A DNA stretch of 64,000 bases from Neopestalotiopsis rosae (taxonomy: Eukaryota; Ascomycota; Sordariomycetes; Amphisphaeriales; Sporocadaceae): the NCBI GenBank assembly GCA_023078685.1, contig JALGAS010000005.1, positions 2,170,001-2,234,000 on the forward strand. Reading direction: 5' to 3'. Below, in pieces: positions 20,775 to 32,695 of this stretch (position 1 is the first letter of the stretch; every line of letters begins with the position of its first letter). Under the pieces are notes generated by a model, which was not told the DNA's origin, searched no databases, and saw only the letters and a program-made list of their open reading frames with translations. Both the position numbers and the translations under genes were made by a program.

Positions 20775-23700
20775 TTTTAGTGAGATATAGGGAATGGACT
20801 GAGATGCGGAATGAAGAGTAGCTGCAATAGTTGGGGAAAGACTGGTGAATGAGAGAAGATGTGTATCTCTTTGTTTCGGGAGTACATCCGTCGGCCTGCT
20901 TCTTATACAAACTGATAGGTCCGATCAAAGACAACCCCTTCCCGGCCCTTTCCCATGCATCCCCAGAATCATTCGACCTGCTTCTTCCAAGTCCTTACGT
21001 TGCATGCATGGCATGGGTCAAACTCATAGTATGATATGATGGGCCCCCCACTGGATAGCTTGAAACAGATTTCACGATTGGCTACCATGAAATGCATCTA
21101 GTGTCCATCCTGGCGCAGAAGCCGAGGCTCCACTGTCTGTTCCTCGCCGATGGGGAAAATATATCTGTAGCGTCTCCAATATCGTGAGCTTGCGAGCGGC
21201 CCCCGTGCTCCCCGGCAGGGTTGGATGTGTAGCCTCAGGAGCACGTTTTCCTGAAGGATTTAGGGCATGCGAGACACTCCACCTAGAGCGGGCGGGAAAT
21301 GGGTCCATTTCAATGCCACAATATTGCCGGAGCCGCACCTGCATTACATATTCAACGTCCAGGCGTCTTGCTTGCGTTCTTTTGAGTCCCATTTGGGTGG
21401 ATGTCCGCCAAGTATGGAATACGACGGGGAGTCTGGCTCGTCCAGAGCCGCGGATCGCATCGGACAGAGTTGCTTCATTGGGCGCTGAGATTGACGATCG
21501 CCAGAATGTAAGGGTTCAGACAGGGGTCTCTCAGCCTGTCAGTAAGCAACCCCGTTATTGATATGTGAGTGGCCGTGGGAGATAGACTATCCCCGAAAAG
21601 ACACCGCTAGACGGTGCCATTACACGACAAAAATCACACGATGGGCAGTCGTGATAATGGATCGATATGTCGGAGTGTTGAAGTTATTGTATGACAGAAT
21701 ATCATTGCTGTCCAGGGCTAGCTGGGGGTGAAGGAACCAGCCGAGAGAAATCCAACGGTTTGGAAGGCTACTCTGCGTGGTGTATGGCACCGCGGGAAGC
21801 CGGTGTCAGCCCTGGTTACAGTCCTGTAACTCCTGTCGGTCTTGGCTAGCCTGCCTCTTGTTCGTAAAGGGTCCTGGGGGCCGGCTGGGCGGCTTCATGC
21901 CAGGATGCATTTGATCGGATATGCGTTCCTGAATTGAAACATGTGCGGTTAGAACGGCCTCATCTGGGCTCCCGCGCTAGCCAACAAATCAGATTATCCT
22001 CATTCTAGACCGTTACCGGCTCCGAAGCTACTGGCGACCAGCCGTCCTGACTAAGCCGGGGTCTAGGAACTTTCATCCTTGGAAAACGGCTTAAAAACCT
22101 CACTAGTAACGGCGGGATACATCACTGAAGACTCCTGAAAAAACGCCTACTCTCATTTCCCAGGTAATCTGCCCGCCAGCCTATCTTGCCGCTTGAGGCT
22201 AGCGATCCTCCTACTTGCCAGAACTGAGACTTCTAGAGGTAATTCAGGATCTCTAATATCCTGTGGCTACGTAGGCTTCTGAGGAATCCAGTGAACACGA
22301 ACCAGCCAATCGCAACAAAACTCAATTGAGATCATAGTGCGATCATTGGATTCTCTAATCATCGCCAACTTGCGCATTTGGCAGCAGCCTGACATCAAGA
22401 CGGAAAACATGTCCGCCAGTATCAACTAGTTGTACATATCACATAATCAGAAAAGCAACCCATGCCAAGCCAACAGCCACGCGAGTCGCGGAAATGCGGT
22501 AATTGGCAAAGCCTTTCGGGAGGTCGCATGGCCGATCAGATACGCTACAGCTAGATCTATCGCAAGGCTTAGGTAAATTCATGTTTCTTCTTGGCTTTCA
22601 TTCTGAACACGCAATTTTTGATTTGTTCTCCCAAGGACGCTTTCATGAAGTCGGCGGGACATGATACACCGGATCGGATTTACCAATATTGCAGCTCCGG
22701 AGTCTCGTTCACCAAAGTTCTCACACCCGCAGCGCTAGATCTGGGAAGCATTCCTTGGCATTCATTTCCTCTTCTGCATTGTAGGTATTTCTCCTGGTGA
22801 CAATGATCACAGATTTCGTTTGTTTTCGTACTGCGGTCGCAGTAAGGCCCTTTTCTTTCCCAATACTACCGAATGTCCATTTTTATTTGATGCAGAGCCG
22901 CGCTCGTGCGATTTCTAGGTGAAGATCAGTTTGGGCATTCCCATACCGACGGGGATGCCGCAAAACGTCCTGGAGATTACCCACGGGTGCGGTATCGCCG
23001 ACCGGGGCCGTGCTGAAAGCCGCCCCCGGAGCAGCCGCAGAGCTAGGCTGTCCCCAGGTATCGTGCTAACAATGATCAACAATATCACAATTATTGCCCC
23101 TGTGCTCTTGTCAGCTCACATTTTGGACATTCTGTTTATCAGCAACAGTGGAAAGACATTTGAGATATTCTGAGCGGCGCGCATGATTTAAATCTGCCTT
23201 TTCCGATTCATGCGATATCAGACCTATCTAAAATAGAGCCGCCCGCCAGGCTGTACTTGAGGTATTAACGGTAAATCGACAAAAATTGCTAGATTCTTGA
23301 GGACATTAGATAACAATCATAGGCCCCGGACCGTCTCCAAAATGCGACTGATGTTTTGCACAGCTAGTTATAGCAGCCATTGGCCCAACAGAACAGGTGA
23401 ATGAGTTACAAACTTCTACATTGACACTGTCCACTTGCAAGAGATGCCTGATGGCAAGGCATGGCTATTTCCACGGAGAGGCATTGATATGCACTTGCCG
23501 CCATCCCGGTCGTGCTGCTAGATGGAAACGAATCAGTTACAGCCCGTGACCATTGCAACGCATTGCGACAGGAGAGTTGACGCTCGGCGTGGTGCAGTCG
23601 CCGGGAGCGCGTCTCCTGGTAGCAGCGAACTTCCAAAGCATGGTGTGGCTGCTTTCATCGCCAGACCACTGTGGCTCGAATACATCTTCCGGGGCGGCTG

Positions 23701-26700
23701 CTGACTGTAGGACTTTGAGAAATAGTATACCGTAGCCAAATGTAGCTTAAGACTATAGCCATGAATTCACTTGACAAAGTTATTTGCGTAACTTGACACA
23801 AACTTCTTCAAGACTTGCACAAGCCGTGGCTTGTCTTTTACCTTCGGATGGCTAAGAGGCAAAAGATTGAAAGAGAAAAGAATAGAAGAGTCAGAAGAAG
23901 ATCACGATATTATTGATATTAATATTTAAATATTTAAATCTTAAAGTATCGCTACGACTTCTGTCCCACTGTCTTATTGTCTGCGGTTGTGGGTTCATAT
24001 ATGGTGTTGTCTAATGAAAAGAGCAAGTGGGCGGCCGCGTCTGGCTCATAGTTCAGCGGAAGATCCTCAGTCTCAACTGGTAGCTCAAGGCAATGCAGAG
24101 AACACTGTCGGGCCTCGCTCTGAGTAGATAGTGTTGGAGGCAGATGTAGCAATGGACTGTGAGGAAGTTCTGGCACTTCGCTGCCATGCGAGACATTTTT
24201 GATGGCCTATATACATTCGCTGGCTGAACTTGAGTAATACGGGTCCTTATTCTGGGGTACAATACTGGAGCATCTGCATGGTAATAATGTGGACCGACCT
24301 TGGAGAAGGATAGAGCTCGGAACACGTTCCGGTGATAGCTAACAAGGATGACTGATACCTATACGCATTATGAACGCACCTAGGCCCGGTGCGCTTGAAA
24401 CTGACTGTCAAATTAAGCATCGGGGAATTCACTTTAAACGCTGGCTCCGTATCTTCTATCTTGCATTCACTCGGCCCGATCCGAATAAAGACCACTTCGT
24501 GGGGTTCCAAGGGACCCAACGCCGCGATGGCAACCATTGTAGCACACCGGCTCCGATACCCGAAGCTAAGTCTCGCCATTCGAAGAGCCGCAACAGAACG
24601 GGTGGCGTGTGAAGACCTAGACTATTTCAAAGTAGCTCTCTTTTCGGGCTCGTAATTCTCATGCTTAGGAAATGCCAGCATGTTCTTTTTCTATTTCCTT
24701 TTCAACCAAAAGCGAAAAGTTGGAGAGTGAGAATGAAGATGTGCAGGCAGCCGGTCTTGCTGCTCCTTTGCGACGCGCAAAGTGCCGTGTAGATTCAACA
24801 GCCGCCGTGAAGAAAACCCGTTCAACATCAGTATGCATGCCTTCCCGGCTCTGGCCTGTTATTCCAGGAATACATATAAAAGTCAAAAGGTCACGGATGT
24901 ATGGAAGGGTCGGAACACCCGATCTGCGTGGGGCTTCATGCCGGAGTCTCTCCTCGCAGTGAAACGATAGGGACGCGTACTGGGCAATACCAGCAGAATA
25001 CTCCGGTTTTCTACGTCGCGCGGCCAGTGTTCACTCACTCGCACAGTCGATGCTCAGCACGGTATTGATACACATGATCAATGAGTTCATACGCCCAGAG
25101 ATCCCTAGATGCAAGCAGGATCAAGGCGCACCTTAGGTGCCAGATGTATGACTTCGACTAGGACAAAAGGTCCGCTCGTCGGTCGACAGGATTGGCGTTG
25201 AACTTGAAAATCCGCCGAGACAGATGTGGTGGGATCTGCAAAACCCGAGCCGGAAAATGAAGTCCTCCTGGTGCACAAGAGCCTATTCGTGATGATAATA
25301 GGCACCCTCATTCATCCGATTCTTAGGTCTGCTTTCACACCGTGAGAGTTGAACTATGCACACCGGACTATTGCACATCATTGCAAATACCGACAATAAT
25401 GGATCATAACCCTTCAAACCAAGTCAAACCCCAACTCATTCGCGCTGGGTGTGTGATAGCTGTACATGGCGTTGGCAGCAAGCTTGGCCGTGGTCTTCTC
25501 AACAGCGAAAGCAGCGCCTGGCAAAGACGCATACAATTTCCGTCGACTTTCTCGACTGTGCCGGATACGACACCAGATACGACAAACAATCAGCCTCCGA
25601 GAGCTTCACGAACTTCTGCACGGTTGCAATGTCTCTGTTACTGTGTAAGAACTACACACCGTATTGTAATTTTCCTTATTCAATAATCTGAATAAATACT
25701 GATCTTGGTCAAAAGGAGTTTGCCTAGCAACATGCCTGTTATTGTGCCATTTCTTCGAACATCTGCCTCAGGGTACCGTCCTGCTACCCGTTCTTTATCC
25801 CTGTTCCCTCGTTTCCTGTGCTCCTGGTAAGTTTCATGTGCTTGAGATACAATTTTGCTGTTTGATCTGCAACCTGTATTCACGGCATTCTATTTGCATC
25901 GAATTTCTATTCCGGAAGCTTGCCTAATGGATCGGATCATTTTCCGAGGGTCTCTCTGGCATGCCTCGACTGCTAGTATTCGTGCTGCACTGAGCACTTT
26001 TCAAACAATGCGTGCTGGTAATGTACCTGATTGCTTGAGATTCGGGGGTTAGAGCATGGAATATTTCAGTTCCGTTGGAGTCTCATTCCGTCTGGACGCG
26101 ACATCATCCATCCAGAGCATTGAAGAGGAGTGGATGCCGCCGACCGATAATGATGTGGGACCATGTATGGAAGCACTTGCAAACAATACGTCTGGACAGG
26201 TAAGGCCAGAATGGTTGAATTTGTATTGGTCTTGTGTGCGGATTCGTGCAACTGGACATAGCTGGCGTTGCTATTTGTGCTGTTCCCAAAGGCACAAGTT
26301 GTCTGTTGACCTTCTCAGGTGTAGTTGGCCCGGACGTGTTCCGAGTTGCTTGGGAAGGCCCGATCCGTAGATGCCATAAGCTATGCCGTCCTGATCATGA
26401 TTGCGTCAATCCTGAGAAACTGTACGTCGACTGTCGAATTCCGGGTGGTTTCCGATGTCTTAATAATAAAATTGATACGTTGCTTCATGCTGCGCTATGC
26501 CTGTTCACGAATGCAGTTTGAATCCTCAAAGAGAAATAAGGGAGTATGTTTTTTATAGATGTCAAAGGCCAGTGCTGTTGACAGTCAACTGTTCTTTCTC
26601 CGAGAAATGACCGGTCCTTCGTTGGCCCAGTGTGGACTGATCAATGTGATCGTCTGCCGTTCGGAAACCCGGGATCAGCGATATTTCGAAGTATGCGGAT

Positions 26701-29546
26701 TCCTGCTTTGTAGACGCGAATCTTCATTGGAACACGGTCGGACGGAGATAAACGCCATGGATGTGCCTTTGATAGAGTGATTATCGCATATCAGCTCGTC
26801 GATCTAAAGTATATCAGACACACCGGGTTTTCCGATCCCGCAACCGAATCCGACTTCATAAAACATTCGATTTAGAAAAGAGAGGCTTACTCGGAGCAGA
26901 CCTGAGATGAAACGCAGTCGGGGAATTGCCCGATGCCGGGCCGACCGATGTTTACGAGCAGCCAGTGACATCTTCAAAACAATGACTGCATTGCAGGTTT
27001 GTCATTCGGGATAATAACAAGTTGTACTTGCCGAGTCTTCCGCAAGTGAGATGAGGATGACGTTCGTGCCACTTTCCAGCAGAGAAGACAGTATGAGAGA
27101 CACCTGTACTACTTCGCGAATGTTGGTTATCTCTGCGAATGTGCATTGACGTGTCCTATCATTGATAGTCAAACCTCTTTGCAAATTCATCCACCATGTT
27201 CCAGGAACAGCGAGACATGCCAAGTCAATGATTGCCTAATCTTATCTCTCTACTGCTGAGTCTATTGTCTCCTATCTACGAAGAGGAAAGCTTTGGCAAA
27301 TTCACCCACCAACAGAAACTGGGGTACCCGCCGGTATGCGCTTCCTCTGTAGATCAAGCTAGATAGATAATGAAGACTCCTGAGGCTAGACCTTCCTCAA
27401 CACGAAAGGATTGGTCATTATCACCCAAGCTGACCAAGCTGAAAGGCAGGCCAGGGGCTAACTCGTACCTGTCGCCTCATTTCCCTTTGCGTAAGGCCAC
27501 GTGATGTCTGTGCCATATTTATGAATACTCTGAACGGTCCAAGCATGCATGATTGATCTTTAGATGTTCGCAAAATGAGTTTGAATGGCGAAATAGGTAA
27601 TACACAATCTACTTGGTAGATAAGGTGAACGAACATGCAGCACTGTACCCAAAATTGATGGAGCAAACACCGTGAATCCACTGCCCAACCAGTTTGCATG
27701 AATAGATGCAAACGACTGGGGCAAAGATTGAAGCCTCAAGGTTTCTGCATAATTTATGTATGTCAGACGCGACACCATGGTCCATCTGTTGACAAGTCCT
27801 TCACATTTTGTGAGAAAATTGGACCGGAACAAAGGGAAAGCAATCCCAGGACTGTAACTTGCCGATTTGGCATTCATCACGATTCTTTGACTCGTTTCCA
27901 ATTGAATATACCAAATCAAATGTTGCATATGAGCCTTGAATCCCCATCATTGTCGTCAGCTTGGAGTTCTCTCTGCTCTAAGATCTACACTCACAGCTGT
28001 AACACCGCAAGCAGGCATTTGCGTTCATCGCTCGAACCACCCCTTTTTTAACGCGGGCTTTTTGTCGTCACAGATGTCCGACATCCTGCCTCGGTTACTT
28101 TCTTGCTTGTCGCATCTGTTTATTCCGCTACTGTTGCATCTCATTGCCCCCAAGATAACACCCTTCCCGTCTCTTATAGGTGTAAAGCAGAGAGGCTACA
28201 ACAACGCCTCTTGATTAGAATTGGCACTTTTCTATCTCCAGACTCACCATGGCCAATAATGGTAAAACCTGCCTTGTTCGTCAGCTCCTACCTGGCGGTC
28301 GCTTTCCTCGTAGGAATTCCCGTGAGATATGGCGAAGATGCCTTCACACACAACCTCGTACAAATCAGAGTTCAGGTACAAAGTACCAAGTACACACAAT
28401 GCCCTGGGTAGGCCTGCCTGTTCCGTGACTGGGGGATTATGCGGAGTAGTTAGCGCGTCGGCTCCACCTGCGGTGGCTGAAGGCCTGAGCCTTGAATCGG
28501 GCAAGTAACCGCGCTCAGCTTGCCAGATTCAGCGATCTTACTGCAAGCCACGCAGGAACGGGACGAGACTGATAGGCACAATTCTGAAAGTGGTTGCGTT
28601 TAGTTATTAGTGTGAGGCTCTTTACTATCTTTCGTTGATAGTATAGCCCGTTTGCAAATGGTGTCGTGAAGATTTCACGTCATTATTGCTCGTTCCCAGT
28701 CAATGCTTATGTAGTGCAGAAGAGATGCGGGTTTTCTGGGCACGTGTCCAAAGGAATTGAACGGATCCTTTCCGTTTTCGACAGCCATAATGAACGGAAG
28801 GCCTCCCGTGGTTTTGACATTTGGCTGGTAATAATAGTCATTACGTACTGACACGGATCGGTCCCCCGTAGCGGGTCCTCCAAAATAAGGCCGATCAGTT
28901 CTGGTGAGTCGCGGGGGACCCATCAGCCCATTCGGTTCCAGATACGTTGCGATCTCTACGCTGGACAGGCTGGATTTATATCAGCCCCATGCGTACTGCT
29001 ACCTACGTAGATTCGTATGTACCGCGGTACATGATTCGGTCATTTCGTCCGCCAAACCAAAAATGGGGAAGAAACCTGGGGAAATCTTGCTAGTCAGTCT
29101 AGTGTAGAGCGTCAAACTCCACAACGCGCGAAAGTTAGTCGTACACGCCGGGGGCCTGCGCCCAGGTTCTCTTTTCACCCAAGCATCTCCCAACATGACA
29201 TCAGTTTCTGCTTGGACGCATGCGCTGATTGTTATCTTCGGTCCAAGAAACAGATGCCACAGTGTGTCTTTCCCCCTGCTAGTTCGGCAGATAAAACAAG
29301 CTGGCTACTGCTGATGTACGTACATGCAAGGTAAGGCGGGCAAGTGTTGAGAACATGCACCTCTCGCGCCTATGTATAAATAGTCATACGATTAATGGCT
29401 CAGTCAAAGTCCTTCTCCCTTTTTGTTGTTTATAAACTTCCTAAAGCAAACATCGTGACACAGTTTCATGTCCCATCGATGCGGAAGATTTCTCGTTTCT
29501 CTTCGCTTCTCCACTTCTTCCTTGTTTATGGCCACTAAAGCCCATC
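20775..29546. other. 8.8-kb gene-poor region
   Basis: No confident gene. Base composition is mixed rather than uniformly AT-rich, so it does not look like classic RIP-mutated transposon DNA, and I saw no terminal repeats. Short frames exist on both strands without domains. A pure A/T tract of about 30 nt lies near 23916-23943. A weak two-exon cysteine-rich frame at 26163-26521 is described under findings. TATAAATA near 29375 belongs to the transporter downstream. Confidence 0.45.
29375..29382 (+). promoter_or_regulatory. TATA box of the amino-acid transporter gene
   Basis: TATAAATA lies 165 bp upstream of the ATG at 29547 and is followed by a pyrimidine-rich 5' leader, as in many highly expressed fungal genes. 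Confidence 0.45.
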
Positions 29547-31248
29547 ATGTCTGACATGCCAAAAGAACACGAGGCCAAGGGTGATGGCCAGAGCATCTAT
29601 CCTGCTGCTTCTCACCAGGTTGGACATATCGGTGAAACCCTTGAGCCCAGAGCGACTACCCATGATGCCGTATTTGGAGAGATCACCGAGGGTGGTCCCA
29701 ACTATCGCAACGTACGTCAATGGTCCTTGGTTATGGCTGTCATCATTATGCTGCCATTGCATAAACAAAAATGCATCGAAATATACTAATCGATGGCTAT
29801 ACAGGTCGGATGGATAGGCACATCAGTCTTGATGATGAAGACGCAGATCGGACTCGGCGTTCTATCGATTCCATTCACCTTCGATGTTCTTGGCCTAGTC
29901 CCAGGTGTCTTCATCATGTGTGCCATTGCTGCGATCACGACTTGGTCAGATTATATTGTCGGAGTTTTCAAGATGAACCACCCCGAGGTATATGGTATTG
30001 ACGATGTTGGTCATCTGCTATTTGGTGCCACTGGGCGCACCATCTTTGGCGGGGCTTTTGTATTGTGTAAGTTGGAAATGTTTCTTGCTGAGGCGTAAAT
30101 GAGGGGGAACCGGGCTAACATCAATTTTCCCATCAGACTGGATTTTCGTCGCTGGCTCGGCAATGCTGAGCATGTCCATTGCGTTGAATGCGTTGTCGGA
30201 ACACGGTACTTGCACAGCAGTTTTCGTCGCCGTTGCCGCCATTGCCATCTTTTGTCTGGCTAGCATCCGCACACTAGGCAAGATTAGTTGGCTCGCCTGG
30301 GTCGGTATCGTCTGTATCCTGACTGCTGGTAAGTCTTCTTTTTCGACCACAAACCGCGTCCTGGACCCTAACTAATCTTGCTATAGTCTTCACCGTTACT
30401 ATTGCTGTCGCCGTCGAGGACCGTCCCTATGCCGCACCACAAGAAGGAACCTGGGTTACCGACTATGAGATTGTCGGAAGCCCATCGTTTACGAATGCTA
30501 TCTCGGCAATTTCCTCGCTAGTCTTTGCATACGCCGGCACACCCGGATTCTTCAGCATTGCTTCCGAGATGCGCGACCCGAGGCATTACACACGTTCGCT
30601 CATGGTCTGTCAGACGGTCGTAACGATCACATACTGTATCGTGGGTATTGTGATGTACTACTACTGCGGATCCTACGTCGCCACTCCTGCTCCTGGGTCT
30701 GCCGGCCCTCTGGTCAAGAAGGTGGCTTATGGCATCGCTCTTCCCGGTCTGTTCGTGTCCGGTATCATCACGGCTCACGTGAGTTTCTCATGTCCTTCTG
30801 ATTGTAGATCAACATACTAACAAACGAGTAGCTTCCAAGTAAATACATCTTTGTGCGACTCCTGCGCGGCTCGAAACATCTTACGGCGAACTCGGTTATT
30901 CACTGGTCCGTGTGGCTTGGCTGCACCTTCGGCATCTGTTTGATCGCATACATCATTGCCAGTGCCATTCCAGTCTTCTCGGGACTCGTCTCTTTGGTCG
31001 GCGCCTTGCTGGGTACTCTCATGTCGTTTCAACCCATGGGCGCCATGTGGCTGTACGACAATTGGGGAACAAAGAGCCGCAACCTGAAGTGGTGGGCTAT
31101 GGTCGCTTGGAGCATATTCGTGATCGTTTCGGGAACGTTCCTCATGATTGCCGGTACATACGGAACTATTGCCGACATCATCACGTCTTACACGGCCGAT
31201 GGCGGATCCAGTGCGTGGTCCTGCGCGGATAATTCTGGCACTTCCTGA
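29547..31248 (+). CDS. AAAP-family amino-acid transporter (Mtr-like neutral amino-acid permease)
   Basis: Exons 29547-29711, 29805-30066, 30137-30328, 30387-30778 and 30832-31248 give 475 aa. A soluble N-terminal tail of about 55 residues ends at exon 1. About eleven hydrophobic segments follow, starting with the VGWIGTSVLMMKTQIGLGVLSIP motif characteristic of TM1 in the amino acid/auxin permease family (Aa_trans). GTPGFFSIASEMRDPRHYT in the middle and SKYIFVRLLRG after the last intron match fungal Mtr/N-type transporters. It would import amino acids at the plasma membrane by proton symport; specificity is not readable. Intron branch sites resembling ACTAAC are visible (for example near 29785 and 30370). 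Confidence 0.92.
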
Positions 31249-32695
31249 GCTGGGTATAGAAGAGGTGCTGGTACACAAATAGATCACCTTTGGCAATTGA
31301 GACTTCAAATACGAATTGGTTCCCCATGATGAAAAGTGTCGACAAAACTCCGTCGCAAATTCTGTTCCAGCGACAAAAGAACCCTGGTTCATACGTGCTG
31401 AGATATTTAGTGGGAGTGAAAGAACAGTGCATAGGATGATCAAAATTCAACGACAGCGGACAACGCGATTCATCTGTTTGTATAAAATCTGTGTGTGTTG
31501 ACGAAGCAGCTAATGCTCAAGGCTGCTGCCCATATTTCGCAGTCGAGGTATCATAAATGAGCTCTGCCTTGGAACTTGTCGAGGTTGGTCGAGCTCCGTC
31601 GCCTTTCGTTGTGGCCAAGCCAGAACATCTCGACCGTTGGTGAAAAGCTAGGGAGAATCAATCTAGCAAGCCAGCCCTCTGTAACCTTCAGTCTTAAAGG
31701 CTGTGTAAACTGTTCAACTATGAAGCCTATAACATATTTTCTTGCTCTATTGATACGACTATGTTAATTCCCAAGTGAATATATATATATTTGCCAATGT
31801 AGATTTCCAGAATTCCTGCATGGAAGTCCAGCCGAGCCGCTACGGGATTCCCGATAGTGTGTACCACTAGCCGGGACCCACTCCGATCTGACAGACTCAA
31901 CCCGATTTCCGCGCCCGATAACATTACAGTAGTGGTAAAAGTCCAGCTCCACGTCTACAGGCGAACGACCTTTTGGTGATTGACATCGAAAGTGAAAGTG
32001 GAGGTGCAATATCGCTGGAGCTTGGACCTATACTATAATATGCAATGACGTAGTGAATACAAGGTGTCCTCACTTGCTGGAACCAAGAAGGCGGAACAGG
32101 AGTTACAACACACACGCCTTCCTTTATTTTTTTTTTCCAGGCTGCTGCCCTTACTTCCTTCGTTCCTTTTTTCTTTCCACACGTTTTTGTTTTCGAAACT
32201 ATGAAAGCTACATACATAATCCAGTTGCATCAGTCATGTGAATCTTACTATATCGGAATGGGCCTATGTAAGCTTTGCCATGATCCAAGCTGTGCATAGA
32301 ATGTGGCGGACATGTGAGCAAGGCTCGTCTTTAGGTTACAAGAATGACTACATCGCTGGAGAATCACTGTGACAAGCAGCGCTTTAACTATTGGCGGTTG
32401 CATAACATGCGGTCTGTTTGCCTTTTTGTCAGGTTGCCTTGTTGCCTGGATGCATGCATATGTAGGTAGTTATGCACCAATCACAGCTTACAGCTGTGGG
32501 CGCGCTCAACCACGTACAAATATTCTACGCCTCACTTTTGTAAGACCACGTCAGACTTGGAGCCTGATGGGCAGCAGAGAAAGTGAAAATTATATAAAGC
32601 GACCTCAACCCTGTCCGAGAAAATTGCATCCATGAACAGCTGTTGAAATTCTCTATCCTTTCAGTTCACTTGAATATCGACAAAACTCCGCCGCC
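31249..32695. other. Intergenic, no supported gene
   Basis: About 1.4 kb between the transporter and the AAA+ gene. It contains a (TA)5-6 stretch near 31780-31792 and a T-tract near 32127-32136. The open frames lack protein-like character. Confidence 0.45.
32591..32598 (+). promoter_or_regulatory. TATA box of the AAA+ ATPase gene
   Basis: TATATAAA lies about 100 bp upstream of the start codons at 32696/32699. Confidence 0.45.

Noticed and set aside
19920..20780. Plus-strand 286-codon frame opposite the PTGR-like reductase
   Set aside because: Mirror frame of exon 1 of the minus-strand gene; Val/Leu/Gly-rich composition typical of antisense shadows.
23890..23950. Very AT-rich tract considered as a RIP-affected transposon end
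   Set aside because: Only tens of bases long, flanks have ordinary composition, and no repeats or transposase remnants were found.
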